The position numbers were made by a program, and so were the translations under genes. The notes under the pieces are model-generated. The model was not told the DNA's origin. It worked only from the letters and a program-made list of their open reading frames with translations, and did not search any database. Shown piece by piece: positions 25,409-32,895 of a stretch of DNA of 64,000 bases. The stretch lies in NCBI RefSeq assembly GCF_000621545.1, contig NZ_JHYA01000011.1, forward strand, positions 1 through 64,000, given 5' to 3'. Every line of letters starts with the position of its first letter. The first letter of the stretch is position 1. Source of the DNA: Anaerovibrio lipolyticus LB2005. Its GTDB lineage: Bacteria > Bacillota > Negativicutes > Selenomonadales > Selenomonadaceae.

Positions 25409-26824
25409 ATGGACACAGCAATAATTCTTATTGCGCTTATCGGTCTTATGTACATGGCATATCGTGGTGCTTCCGTAATTTTGGTTGCTCCACTGTTTGC
25501 CGTAGTTGCTGCACTTGGAAGTGAGCATGCAGTTTTACCAATATTCAGTGAGCTTTATATGACAAAGGCCGCTGAATATGTAAAGAATTACTATCCAATC
25601 TTTCTGTTTGGTGCTGTTTTTGCCCGTCTTATGGAAAAGGGTGGCATGGCAGCATCTGTTGCAGGTAAGATTATTGAAATTTTAGGTGAAAAGCGTGCGG
25701 TACTGGCAGTGCTTTTAGGTTGCGGTGCTTTGACCTATGGTGGTCTTTCCGTATTCGTAGTTGCATTCGTTATGTATCCTTTCGGTGCTGTAGTATTCAA
25801 GCAGGCTGATATTCCAAAGCGTCTGTTGCCAGCCGCATTGTGGATGGGTATCTTCTCCTTTGCAATGGTTGCTTTACCTGGTACTCCACAGATTCAGAAC
25901 ATTATCCCATCTTCCTACTTTGGTACCTCCACTTGGTCCGGTGTGGGCATTGGTTTGTTCGCCTCCCTGGTTTTCCTTCTTATGGGCTGGGGTTGGATTT
26001 CCTTCCGTGCAAAGCGCCTTAAGGCTGCTGGCGAGGGCTATGGCCGTCACATTGAGTTTGGTCAGAGACGCCACAAGCTCCCTAATCCAAATTGGAAGGT
26101 TTCCTGTGTTCCACTTTTAATGGTTATTGTTCTTAATGTTATTCTTTCCAACCCATTTGGTTGGGAATGGGGCTTCCACTGGGATCAGAATTCACTGGAG
26201 TCCCTGGGTGGACTTAAGTTGTCTCTCTTGGCTCAGTCTGTAGCCAAGATTTCTGCTGGTTGGTCCATCAGTATTTCCTTGATTCTCAGCTCTATTGTGG
26301 CTGCCTTTATTGCCCGTCGTCATCTTCGTCTTCAGGACGGTATGCTCCCTACCATTAATGGTTCCGCAGTATCCTCCTGTAGTGCTGTACTGAATGTTGC
26401 TTCTGGTTACGCTTTCGGTTGCGTAGTTGTAAGCCTTGGCGGTTTCGCTGTTATCAAGGATTTTCTCTTGAACCTTGACTTCGGTGGTGGTCCACTGTTT
26501 TCTGCAGTGCTTACCACCAACGTAATGTGCGGTATCACCGGTTCCGCATCCTCCGGTTTGACCATTGCCCTTTCCATGCTGGGTGAGCAGTGGGCACAGA
26601 TGGCCACTGCAGCCGGTATTCCTCTGGAGGCTCTCCACCGTATTGTAGCAGTTGCTTCCATCGGTATTGACCCAGTTCCGCATGCGGGAGCTCTTGTTAC
26701 CCTGTTGGCAATCTGCGGACTCAGCCACAAGGAATCCTATGCGGATATTATCGTACTCATGGGTATGAAGTTCCTCGTACCTTTCCTCTGTATACTGTTC
26801 TACATGATTACAGGTATTGCTTAA
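25409..26824 (+). CDS. GntP-family (gluconate:H+ symporter-like) permease
   Basis: A 471-aa integral membrane protein with about twelve hydrophobic segments, resembling the COG2610 GntP group. Family-like features are GALTYGGLSVFVVAFVMYPF with IPKRLLPAALWMG, the ALPGTPQIQNIIPSSYFGTS loop, and a C-terminal half with TTNVMCGITGSASSGLTIAL and IDPVPHAGALVTLL. GntP proteins take up sugar acids or hydroxy-acids with protons. The substrate is not readable. AGGAGGAG precedes the ATG. The permease lies between two cobalamin riboswitches but has its own promoter, so B12 control of this gene is unproven. Confidence 0.8.
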   Translation: MDTAIILIALIGLMYMAYRGASVILVAPLFAVVAALGSEHAVLPIFSELYMTKAAEYVKNYYPIFLFGAVFARLMEKGGMAASVAGKIIEILGEKRAVLAVLLGCGALTYGGLSVFVVAFVMYPFGAVVFKQADIPKRLLPAALWMGIFSFAMVALPGTPQIQNIIPSSYFGTSTWSGVGIGLFASLVFLLMGWGWISFRAKRLKAAGEGYGRHIEFGQRRHKLPNPNWKVSCVPLLMVIVLNVILSNPFGWEWGFHWDQNSLESLGGLKLSLLAQSVAKISAGWSISISLILSSIVAAFIARRHLRLQDGMLPTINGSAVSSCSAVLNVASGYAFGCVVVSLGGFAVIKDFLLNLDFGGGPLFSAVLTTNVMCGITGSASSGLTIALSMLGEQWAQMATAAGIPLEALHRIVAVASIGIDPVPHAGALVTLLAICGLSHKESYADIIVLMGMKFLVPFLCILFYMITGIA

Positions 26825-26859
26825 TAGATAAAATTGCAATATACTATACCTAGTTAAAT

Positions 26860-27075
26860 ATTTGGAACAGGTGCCAAGGCCTAGTTGCTAGGCTGGCCTA
26901 ACATGAGAAACCGGTTAAAGGCCGGTACGGTCCCGCCACTGTATCAGGGAATCAGGCGTTACTATATGTCACTGGAGTATTCTGGGAAGGCAACGCCATG
27001 GTTATGATCTGGAGTCAGGAGAACTGCCTGTTGAACAATCACCGTTATTACCTGCGAGAGATAGGAAGGGGATTA
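26860..27075 (+). promoter_or_regulatory. Cobalamin riboswitch 2, upstream of cbiK
   Basis: A second B12 aptamer with the same blocks as riboswitch 1: GGAACAGGTGCC, GGTCCCGCCACTG, TCTGGGAAGGC, the B12 box GAGTCAGGAGAACTGCCTG near 27012-27030, then CAATCACCG and the ACCTGCGAG tail. The peripheral stem after GTGCC is longer than in copy 1. A terminator at 27106-27147 lies before cbiK, so high cobalamin should switch off the cbiK operon. Confidence 0.94.
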
Positions 27076-27105
27076 TTTACAGGTTCTCATGGATTTGTAA
27101 GTAGT

Positions 27106-27147
27106 AAGCTCTTTCGCGAGTATTCGCGGAAGGGCTTTTATTTTTTA
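27106..27147 (+). terminator. Terminator controlled by cobalamin riboswitch 2
   Basis: AAGCTCTTTCGCG (27106-27118) pairs with CGCGGAAGGGCTT (27125-27137), followed by TTATTTTTT. Confidence 0.8.
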
Positions 27148-27178
27148 AAAATTTATTTAAAAGAGAGGTAATTAACTT

Positions 27179-28174
27179 ATGAAGAATTTAAAGAAAATGG
27201 TAGCATGCTCCCTGGCTTGTGCCGCATTATTCGCAGTGAACGTAAACAGCTCTGAGGCTGCTTACTCCCTGAATCCAGAGGTTACCACTGCAACCACTGC
27301 TTTGAAGAACGCTTCCCAGATTGGCGTAATGGTAAACGAAAACAAGGCATTGGCTAACAAGGCTAACAAGGATGCTATCGTAGTAATGAGCTTCGGCACC
27401 ACCTACAAGGAGAATCGCGACAAGACCATTACCCAGACTGTGGCTGACATTCAGGCAGCTCATCCTGGCGTAAAGGTGGTTACTGCTTTTACCTCCCATA
27501 TCATCATTGACCGAATCAAGGCCAACGAGGGTATTACCTACCCAACTCCTGAGGAGGCGCTGGAGCAGCTGAAGAAGGAAGGCTACACCCGTGTAGCTCT
27601 CACCACCTTGGATGTAATTCCTGGTATGGAGTATTCCTATGATGTTGCTGTATTCCATCAGTACAAGAACGATTTCAAGAAGATGACCATGGGTACTTCT
27701 CTCATGTACTGGATGGGCCAGGAGGAGCAGCGTGACGATATTATGGAAACCATGAACGCTTATGCTACCCAGTTCCCTAAGACCGGTAAGGAGGATGCTG
27801 TCCTGATTCTGGAGCATGGTACTCCACATCCTGCAAATGCTTATTACACTGTAATGCAGAACCGTCTGAATCAGCTTGGCTATGACAATGCTTACATCTA
27901 CACTGTAGAGGGCTGGCCTTCCTTGGAGACTATCATTCCACAGCTGAAGGCAAAGGGCATCAAGAATGTAACCCTTATGCCTATGATGATGGTTGCCGGT
28001 GACCATGCCAACAACGATATGGCAGGTGACGAGCCAGATTCCCATAAGTCTATTCTGAAGGCTGAGGGCTTCAATGTTAATACCTACATTCACGGCCTTG
28101 GCGAGAACAAGGCAATCCGTGATATCTATGTTGAAAGAGCAAATGAAGCTTGGGATGCTTTGCAGGCAAAATAA
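27179..28174 (+). CDS. cbiK: Exported sirohydrochlorin cobaltochelatase-type CbiK
   Basis: An anaerobic class II chelatase that inserts Co2+ (or Fe2+) into sirohydrochlorin. The mature part shows VVMSFGTTYKENRDKT, the metal-binding histidines in ILEHGTPHPANAYY and MMVAGDHANNDMAGDEP, and EGWPSLETII. Residues 1-28 form a clear signal peptide (MKNLKKMVACSLACAALFAV, cleavage near SEA-AY), so the protein acts outside the cytoplasm. A periplasmic CbiK is known in Desulfovibrio. It lies under cobalamin riboswitch 2 and upstream of exbB-exbD-tonB. That suggests a role in tetrapyrrole or metal handling during uptake rather than in cytoplasmic B12 synthesis. Confidence 0.92.
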   Translation: MKNLKKMVACSLACAALFAVNVNSSEAAYSLNPEVTTATTALKNASQIGVMVNENKALANKANKDAIVVMSFGTTYKENRDKTITQTVADIQAAHPGVKVVTAFTSHIIIDRIKANEGITYPTPEEALEQLKKEGYTRVALTTLDVIPGMEYSYDVAVFHQYKNDFKKMTMGTSLMYWMGQEEQRDDIMETMNAYATQFPKTGKEDAVLILEHGTPHPANAYYTVMQNRLNQLGYDNAYIYTVEGWPSLETIIPQLKAKGIKNVTLMPMMMVAGDHANNDMAGDEPDSHKSILKAEGFNVNTYIHGLGENKAIRDIYVERANEAWDALQAK

Positions 28175-28202
28175 TTTGGTTTAAATTTCATGATTGAAGC
28201 AG

Positions 28203-28242
28203 TACCCCCTTGGTTGTGATATACTAAGGGGGTAATGTTTTT
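28203..28242 (+). terminator. Hairpin after cbiK with embedded promoter for exbB
   Basis: TACCCCCTT (28203-28211) pairs with AAGGGGGTA (28226-28234), followed by ATGTTTTTT. An extended -10 (TGATATACT, 28217-28225) lies in the loop and could start an exbB transcript, so the hairpin may partly uncouple cbiK from exbBD-tonB. Confidence 0.6.
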
Positions 28243-28261
28243 TGTGCAAGGAGGATTTTTC

Positions 28262-28879
28262 GTGGAACTAATAATGACTGGAATAGATTTTTTTCATAAA
28301 GGCGGCCCTGTAATGTATTTATTGCTGCTTTGCTCCATGTTTGTGGTGGCTATTGCCATTGAGCGCAGTATGTATTTTAAGGCCAAGGATCCTGGTCGCA
28401 GCTTTGCCCGTAATTTTGCGGATATGCTCAGCCAGGGAGACAGAAACGGGGCTGCTGAGCTGGCAAGCTCAACCAAGGGCATAATTCCTTCCCTTTTGTC
28501 CAAAGGAATGGCCTTCACTGGTGATGAAAATGTGCCTCTCACTACTTTTTTTGAGGTACAGTCCGGTATTGCCCTTACCCGTTTTCGCAAGCGACTCTAT
28601 TATTTAAATGTCATTGTTACCATGGCACCACTCCTTGGACTTTTAGGTACCATCAGCGGTATGATTTCTGCTTTTAGTGTATTTAATCTGGAGTCTGGTC
28701 AGGCAGGAGCAATTACCGGTGGTGTAGGTGAGGCCCTTATTGCCACTGCCATGGGACTTTGCACCGCTATTATTGCTTTGGCTGTTCATGCCTATTTTAC
28801 TCAGCGCATTGACAGTATCATTTCCGATATGGAGCAGTGCTTCTCCCTGGTGGAGGGTATGGCAGAGGAGCGTGATTGA
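28262..28879 (+). CDS. exbB: ExbB/TolQ/MotA-family proton channel
   Basis: The inner-membrane proton channel that powers TonB. 205 aa with three membrane helices: near residues 15-35 (GGPVMYLLLLCSMFVVAIAI), and two in the C-terminal MotA_ExbB domain (VTMAPLLGLLGTISGMISAF; ALIATAMGLCTAIIALAVHA). The start is GTG at 28262 with AAGGAGG 7 nt upstream. It is followed by exbD with a 2-nt gap, then tonB: the complete energising complex for outer-membrane receptors, which supports a diderm organism. No receptor gene is in the window. Confidence 0.93.
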   Translation: MELIMTGIDFFHKGGPVMYLLLLCSMFVVAIAIERSMYFKAKDPGRSFARNFADMLSQGDRNGAAELASSTKGIIPSLLSKGMAFTGDENVPLTTFFEVQSGIALTRFRKRLYYLNVIVTMAPLLGLLGTISGMISAFSVFNLESGQAGAITGGVGEALIATAMGLCTAIIALAVHAYFTQRIDSIISDMEQCFSLVEGMAEERD

Positions 28880-28881
28880 TT

Positions 28882-29292
28882 ATGCGCATCCGTGATCGTC
28901 ATGATTTCGACAAGCCTGAGGTAATGATTATACCAATGATAGATATTATGTTTTTCCTCCTGGTATTTTTCATGCTCAGCACCCTTTACATGGTTAATCT
29001 TAAGACGGTTCCCGTTAATATGCCCAAGGCCCAAAGTGCGGAAACTCAGATGAGTGTCAACTATCTTGTAACCATGAAAAGCGATGGCTCCCTGTGGCTG
29101 GAGGATAAGCTCATCGGGGAGAAGGAGCTGATTGCCAAGGCAAAGGCGGAAAATGCCAAAAATCCGCGGTTCGCAGTGGTGGTAAGGGCTGACCAGAATC
29201 TGGATTATGGCATGGTTATCGGTCTTTTGGACAAGTTTAGGGCTGCTGGTATTACTAAATTCGGTTTGGCGGCGGAGTCTGGAGGTAATTAA
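28882..29292 (+). CDS. exbD: ExbD/TolR-family protein
   Basis: Partner of ExbB. 136 aa with a short cytoplasmic N-terminus and one membrane helix carrying the essential aspartate (VMIIPMIDIMFFLLVFFMLS, residues 14-33; the D of PMID is the proton site). The periplasmic domain follows (VRADQNLDYGMVIGLLDKFR). ATG 28882 follows the exbB stop with a 2-nt gap. Confidence 0.93.
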   Translation: MRIRDRHDFDKPEVMIIPMIDIMFFLLVFFMLSTLYMVNLKTVPVNMPKAQSAETQMSVNYLVTMKSDGSLWLEDKLIGEKELIAKAKAENAKNPRFAVVVRADQNLDYGMVIGLLDKFRAAGITKFGLAAESGGN

Positions 29293-29293
29293 T

Positions 29294-30118
29294 ATGAATC
29301 CGGACAAAAATGATTCAGACGAAAAGCGTGAGTACCGGGCCTGGCTGGGGTCCTTGGCTATTCACGTGGTTATATTTGCAATTGTATGCTTTACGGGACT
29401 CTTTGTTGTGGTATCACCTCCCCAGGAGCAGCCCTTGGATGTAAGTCTTTATGATGCAGACGCTGGGGGCGGCAATCGTGGTGGAGGGGCAGCTGCTGCG
29501 GCGGCCGCACTGCCACCGGCACCAACGGCCCCGGCTATTGACGATGTGGTGCTGGACAAAAAGAAGGAGGAGCTTCTGCCTAAAATAGAAGAATCCTTCA
29601 CCAAGGAACCGGAAAAACAGGAGATATTTAAAAAGGAACACAATGCTCCCACGGCTCCAGCGGTAGTCACTTCTCCAAATGGTGAGGGAAATGGCACTGG
29701 CGACAGCCTTTCCCCTAATGGTGGAAATGGCAGTGGCGGAGAAGGCAATGGCACTGGCAGTGGCCCATCGGGGAATGGCAACGGTGGCGCTGGAAATGGC
29801 ACTGGAGATGGCCCCGGAAACGGAGATGGTAACGGCAAGCGCCCGGCCATAGCTCCTACCCTTATAGAAGCACCTGAACCAGTGTATCCTGAAAGCCTTC
29901 GTCAGCGTAATATTAAGGGACAGGTTATCGTTCGCATTGTGGTTGGAACTGATGGTGAAGTGATGAGCGCAGATATTGAGTCCTCCTCTGGTTATGGAGA
30001 AATGGACCAGTCTGCCCTTAATGCAGCTTGGGGATATCGTTATACTGTTGCTTACAATGAATATGGTCAGGCTGTTCCTTTCCAGAAAAGGGTAAGAATT
30101 ACCTTTAAATTGCGATAA
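29294..30118 (+). CDS. tonB: TonB-family energy transducer with Gly/Asn-rich linker
   Basis: A 274-aa protein linking ExbBD to outer-membrane receptors. One N-terminal membrane helix (LAIHVVIFAIVCFTGLFVVV, about 18-37), then a long periplasmic linker. A C-terminal TonB domain follows (EPVYPESLRQRNIKGQVIVR, VGTDGEVMSADIESSSGYGE, ending FQKRVRITFKLR). Instead of the usual Pro/Glu/Lys stretch, the linker has a poly-Ala run, a short Pro/Ala segment and about 60 residues of GNGTGDG-type repeats. GGAGGT precedes the ATG at 29294. Confidence 0.92.
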   Translation: MNPDKNDSDEKREYRAWLGSLAIHVVIFAIVCFTGLFVVVSPPQEQPLDVSLYDADAGGGNRGGGAAAAAAALPPAPTAPAIDDVVLDKKKEELLPKIEESFTKEPEKQEIFKKEHNAPTAPAVVTSPNGEGNGTGDSLSPNGGNGSGGEGNGTGSGPSGNGNGGAGNGTGDGPGNGDGNGKRPAIAPTLIEAPEPVYPESLRQRNIKGQVIVRIVVGTDGEVMSADIESSSGYGEMDQSALNAAWGYRYTVAYNEYGQAVPFQKRVRITFKLR

Positions 30119-30148
30119 TATAGTAATATTTTTATGGAGTACCCATTT

Positions 30149-31015
30149 ATGATAAAGATTCAAGGCCTTATAAAGGAATTTCAAGTAAAAAACAAAGATA
30201 AGAAAACAGTTACCAAGCGGGCGGTGGATAATCTTTCCCTTCATGTAAAGCCAGGGGAGATTTTTGGTATACTGGGGCCAAATGGTGCCGGAAAAACCAC
30301 CACTATTCGCATGCTTACTATGGAAACAAAACCTACCCTTGGAGAAATTTATTATAATGGGGAATCCATCAAAAAAAATCCGTTGGAAATAAAGAAACTC
30401 ATTGGTGTGGTGCCCCAGCATATTAATTTTGATAATGATCTGACTGTGGGGGAGAATATGGAGCTTCACGGCCGCCTTCATCACATGAGCTCTGAAAAGC
30501 GTAAGCAGCGCATTCAGGAGATGCTGGATTTTGTGGAGCTGGGGGATACCATTAATCGTATGCCCCGTTCCCTTTCCGGAGGCATGAAGCGTCGTCTTCT
30601 TATTGCCCGTTCCCTTATTCATGAGCCTAAAATTCTCTTCATGGATGAGCCCACTGTGGCCTTGGATCCCCAGGTGCGTCGTCGTATCTGGGACCTTATA
30701 AGAGCATTGGCCGCCAAGGGAACCACAGTTATTATTACTACCCATTATATTGAGGAAGCGGAAGCCCTTTGTAATCGGGTGGCCATCGTAAATAAGGGCA
30801 AGCTCATTGCCATTGATACCCCTGAGGCCTTTTGCAAAAGTCTGGGGCGGATTACGGTGGAATGGGATGATGCAGACGGGCACCAATATCAGTTCTTTGA
30901 AAGCCGTCAGGAGGCGGCAGCCTTTGCGGGAACATTGGAGCATGGGGCACATATCAGAAGAACTAATCTGGAGGATGCCTTCATTGAGCTCACCGGCAGA
31001 AAGGAGGGGGTATAA
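30149..31015 (+). CDS. ABC-2 type transporter ATP-binding protein
   Basis: An ATPase of the drug/polysaccharide/NodI-type exporter class (289 aa). Walker A GPNGAGKTTT, Q-loop VVPQHINFD, signature LSGGMKRRL, Walker B ILFMDEPTVALD and the switch histidine in ITTHYIEEAEA are all intact. The C-terminal extension (VEWDDADGHQYQF onward) is like other exporters. ATG 30149 has GGAG upstream. It overlaps its permease by one base and follows tonB by 30 bp, so it probably belongs to the same transcript. The exported substrate is unknown. Confidence 0.9.
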   Translation: MIKIQGLIKEFQVKNKDKKTVTKRAVDNLSLHVKPGEIFGILGPNGAGKTTTIRMLTMETKPTLGEIYYNGESIKKNPLEIKKLIGVVPQHINFDNDLTVGENMELHGRLHHMSSEKRKQRIQEMLDFVELGDTINRMPRSLSGGMKRRLLIARSLIHEPKILFMDEPTVALDPQVRRRIWDLIRALAAKGTTVIITTHYIEEAEALCNRVAIVNKGKLIAIDTPEAFCKSLGRITVEWDDADGHQYQFFESRQEAAAFAGTLEHGAHIRRTNLEDAFIELTGRKEGV

Positions 31016-31752
31016 TGCTGCAGGATATTTGTACCGTCTTTTGGCGGGATTGGGTGGTATTGAAACGACGTTTGCCAAAGTTTATCCTTAGCCGCATGGT
31101 GGCCCCTATGCTGTATTTGGTGGCCTTTGGCTGGGGCTTGGGAAGGAACATCCAGGTGGGCTCCGGCTCATATCTGGATTTTTTAGTACCTGGTATTATG
31201 GCCTTAAACTCCATGAATATCAGCTATAACAGCCTTACCCCTCTTTGTACTGAGCGTATTTATCACAGAAGCATTGGGGAATATATTATTGCGCCTATGC
31301 ATTTTAATGCCTTTATTATTGGCAAGATTTTGGCAGCTGTGCTGCGTGGGCTTATTTCTTCTGCAATTATTATGATTTTGGCCCTGGCCTTTGGGGCAAA
31401 CCTCAATATTACTCCGTTGTTTGTGGGAATTCTCATATTAAACTGCATAATATTTGCGGAGGTGGGATTTTTCGCCGCCATGAAAATGGACAGCTATGAG
31501 GAGCTGTCCCAGGTGAATACCTATGTGCTGTTGCCCATGTCCTTTTTGTGCGGTACATTTTTCAGTACACGTACCTTGCCGGAGGTTTTTCGCTGGTTCA
31601 TCGATGTATTGCCACTGACCCATACCTCCTATCTTTTAAGAGGGATTTCCACCCAGAGCCCCGTGGCTTTGGAGTCAGTTGCGGTGTTGGCGGTTTATGC
31701 TATAATAGGTTTTATATTGGGCAACAAGGCCTTTCGCGATCAGTTAAAGTAA
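31015..31752 (+). CDS. ABC-2 type transporter permease
   Basis: A 245-aa membrane protein with about six helices and the ABC-2/NodJ pattern: FILSRMVAPMLYLVAFGWGL at the start, VPGIMALNSMN, SIGEYIIAPMHFNAFIIGKI, then LPMSFLCGTFFSTRTLPEVF and DVLPLTHTSYLLRG, characteristic of this exporter class. It starts within the stop of the ATPase gene. One full transporter needs two copies of each. The link to CbiK/TonB is positional only; export of a metallophore or tetrapyrrole-related molecule would be a guess. Confidence 0.88.
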   Translation: MLQDICTVFWRDWVVLKRRLPKFILSRMVAPMLYLVAFGWGLGRNIQVGSGSYLDFLVPGIMALNSMNISYNSLTPLCTERIYHRSIGEYIIAPMHFNAFIIGKILAAVLRGLISSAIIMILALAFGANLNITPLFVGILILNCIIFAEVGFFAAMKMDSYEELSQVNTYVLLPMSFLCGTFFSTRTLPEVFRWFIDVLPLTHTSYLLRGISTQSPVALESVAVLAVYAIIGFILGNKAFRDQLK

Positions 31753-31761
31753 ATTGTAGCC

Positions 31762-31797
31762 CTATTCAGTTAGTATTCTATATTCTGACTGAATGTA
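31762..31797. repeat. Inverted repeat after the ABC-2 permease
   Basis: ATTCAGT (31764-31770) pairs with ACTGAAT (31788-31794), with flanking CTA/TGTAG complementarity. It has no good T-run; it could be a weak terminator or an operator. Confidence 0.35.
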
Positions 31798-31834
31798 GAG
31801 TAGTTTTACATGTTAGCATCGGATAAAAAGGAAT

Positions 31835-31963
31835 ATTGGGAGATGTAGCTGGGGACGTATTTTGCGTCGGTACTTAGTGAATCCAAGCCTATGGGCGTAG
31901 GATGAACTTAGTATCCGTTACGCAAACTAGTGAGCGAGAGCGTTCCCCAGTACATCTCCCAAT
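31835..31963 (+). ncRNA. 129-nt rod-like structured element, candidate RNA
   Basis: The interval 31753-32019 holds no gene. ATTGGGAGATGTAGCTGGGG at 31835-31854 pairs almost fully with CCCCAGTACATCTCCCAAT (31945-31963). Inside are further nested stems: TTTGCGT/ACGCAAA, CGGTACT/AGTATCCG, and ATCC-GCC-TATG-GGC-GGAT at the tip. An asymmetric bulge (CTAGTGAGCGAGAG) lies on the 3' side. It does not match the riboswitch classes I know, nor tmRNA or SRP RNA. It may be a small RNA, a leader for znuC, or a palindromic insertion element. Confidence 0.5.
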
Positions 31964-32019
31964 GAGACTGTATTATAGTGCAGTGTAATCAACATTATTG
32001 TACACATAGTAGGAATAAT

Positions 32020-32895
32020 ATGCTGAAAAGATTATTTAGGCACACTAAAGGAGAGGGCAATGACTGCTCCAAGCTGTGCTGTACCAAAATCGAAAATTTC
32101 ACAGTTAAAGTAGGTAAGCTGACTATATTTGAGGATGTGAATCTTCATGTCCACTGCGGTCAGCTTACGGCCGTTATTGGACCAAATGGGGCGGGGAAAA
32201 GCACCCTTCTCAGGGCTATTTTAGGGGAGATTAGTCATACCGGAACCTTAAAATATGCCGATGCCAAGGGAAAGCGTACGGGAAAGCCGATTATTGGCTA
32301 CGTTCCCCAATATCTTAAATTTGATGTCAGTGCCCCTATTACGGTGCTGGATTTGTTTTCCGCCTGCCGCTCCCGTCGTCCTATCTGGCTTTTGCCCTCC
32401 AACATTCGTAGTGAGGTGGAGGAAAGTCTGAAACGGGTTAAGGCGGCTGATCTCATTGATCGCCGTTTGGGGGCTCTTTCCGGTGGAGAGCTTCAGAGGG
32501 TGCTTTTGGCCTTAGCTCTAAATCCAATGCCGGACATTCTCCTTTTGGATGAGCCAGTATCTGGTGTGGACCAGAATGGTCTGGAAATCTTCTATAATAT
32601 TTTGGAGGATTTGCAGAACAACGAGGATATGGCCATTATCCTCATATCCCACGATCTTAATATGGTGGCCCGTCACGCTGATCAGGTGGTGCTCATGAAT
32701 AAGGGCGTGGTATGCTCCGGCACCCCGGAGGAGGTTTTCCATGACAGCAGAACCCGAAAGATTTTTGGTATGCTTACAGAGGGCGGTGTCAATCACGGAG
32801 GTACCGGCTTTGTTTGGGTTGAGCATAAGAAGAAAAAGCATCAGCAGGGTTGTGGCTGTCCTGATTGTGCAGAAGCAGAGGGGGATGAGGAATAA
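32020..32895 (+). CDS. znuC: Zinc/manganese ABC transporter ATPase (ZnuC-like) with Cys/His tails
   Basis: The ATPase of a metal importer. Walker A GPNGAGKSTLL, Q-loop VPQYLKF, signature LSGGELQRVL, Walker B ILLLDEPVSGVD and HDLNMVARH are intact, and it pairs with a ZnuB-type permease. Unusual extras are an N-terminal extension with DCSKLCC and a C-terminal tail with HKKKKHQQGCGCPDC, both likely to bind metal. ATG 32020 has AGGA 5 nt upstream. No periplasmic binding protein (ZnuA) is nearby, so it must be encoded elsewhere. Metal specificity (Zn or Mn) is inferred from the family. Confidence 0.88.
   Translation: MLKRLFRHTKGEGNDCSKLCCTKIENFTVKVGKLTIFEDVNLHVHCGQLTAVIGPNGAGKSTLLRAILGEISHTGTLKYADAKGKRTGKPIIGYVPQYLKFDVSAPITVLDLFSACRSRRPIWLLPSNIRSEVEESLKRVKAADLIDRRLGALSGGELQRVLLALALNPMPDILLLDEPVSGVDQNGLEIFYNILEDLQNNEDMAIILISHDLNMVARHADQVVLMNKGVVCSGTPEEVFHDSRTRKIFGMLTEGGVNHGGTGFVWVEHKKKKHQQGCGCPDCAEAEGDEE

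Noticed and set aside
29414-31078. Long open minus-strand frame (554 codons) opposite tonB and the ABC ATPase
   Set aside because: It is the shadow of Gly-rich and biased codons on the plus strand. There is no ribosome-binding site, no recognisable domain, and it runs through three clear plus-strand genes.
31835-31963. Considered as 6S RNA, SRP RNA or a known riboswitch
   Set aside because: The rod shape is suggestive, but the conserved 6S bubble, the SRP tetraloop domain and the consensus blocks of the riboswitches I know are not found, so it is left as an unassigned element.
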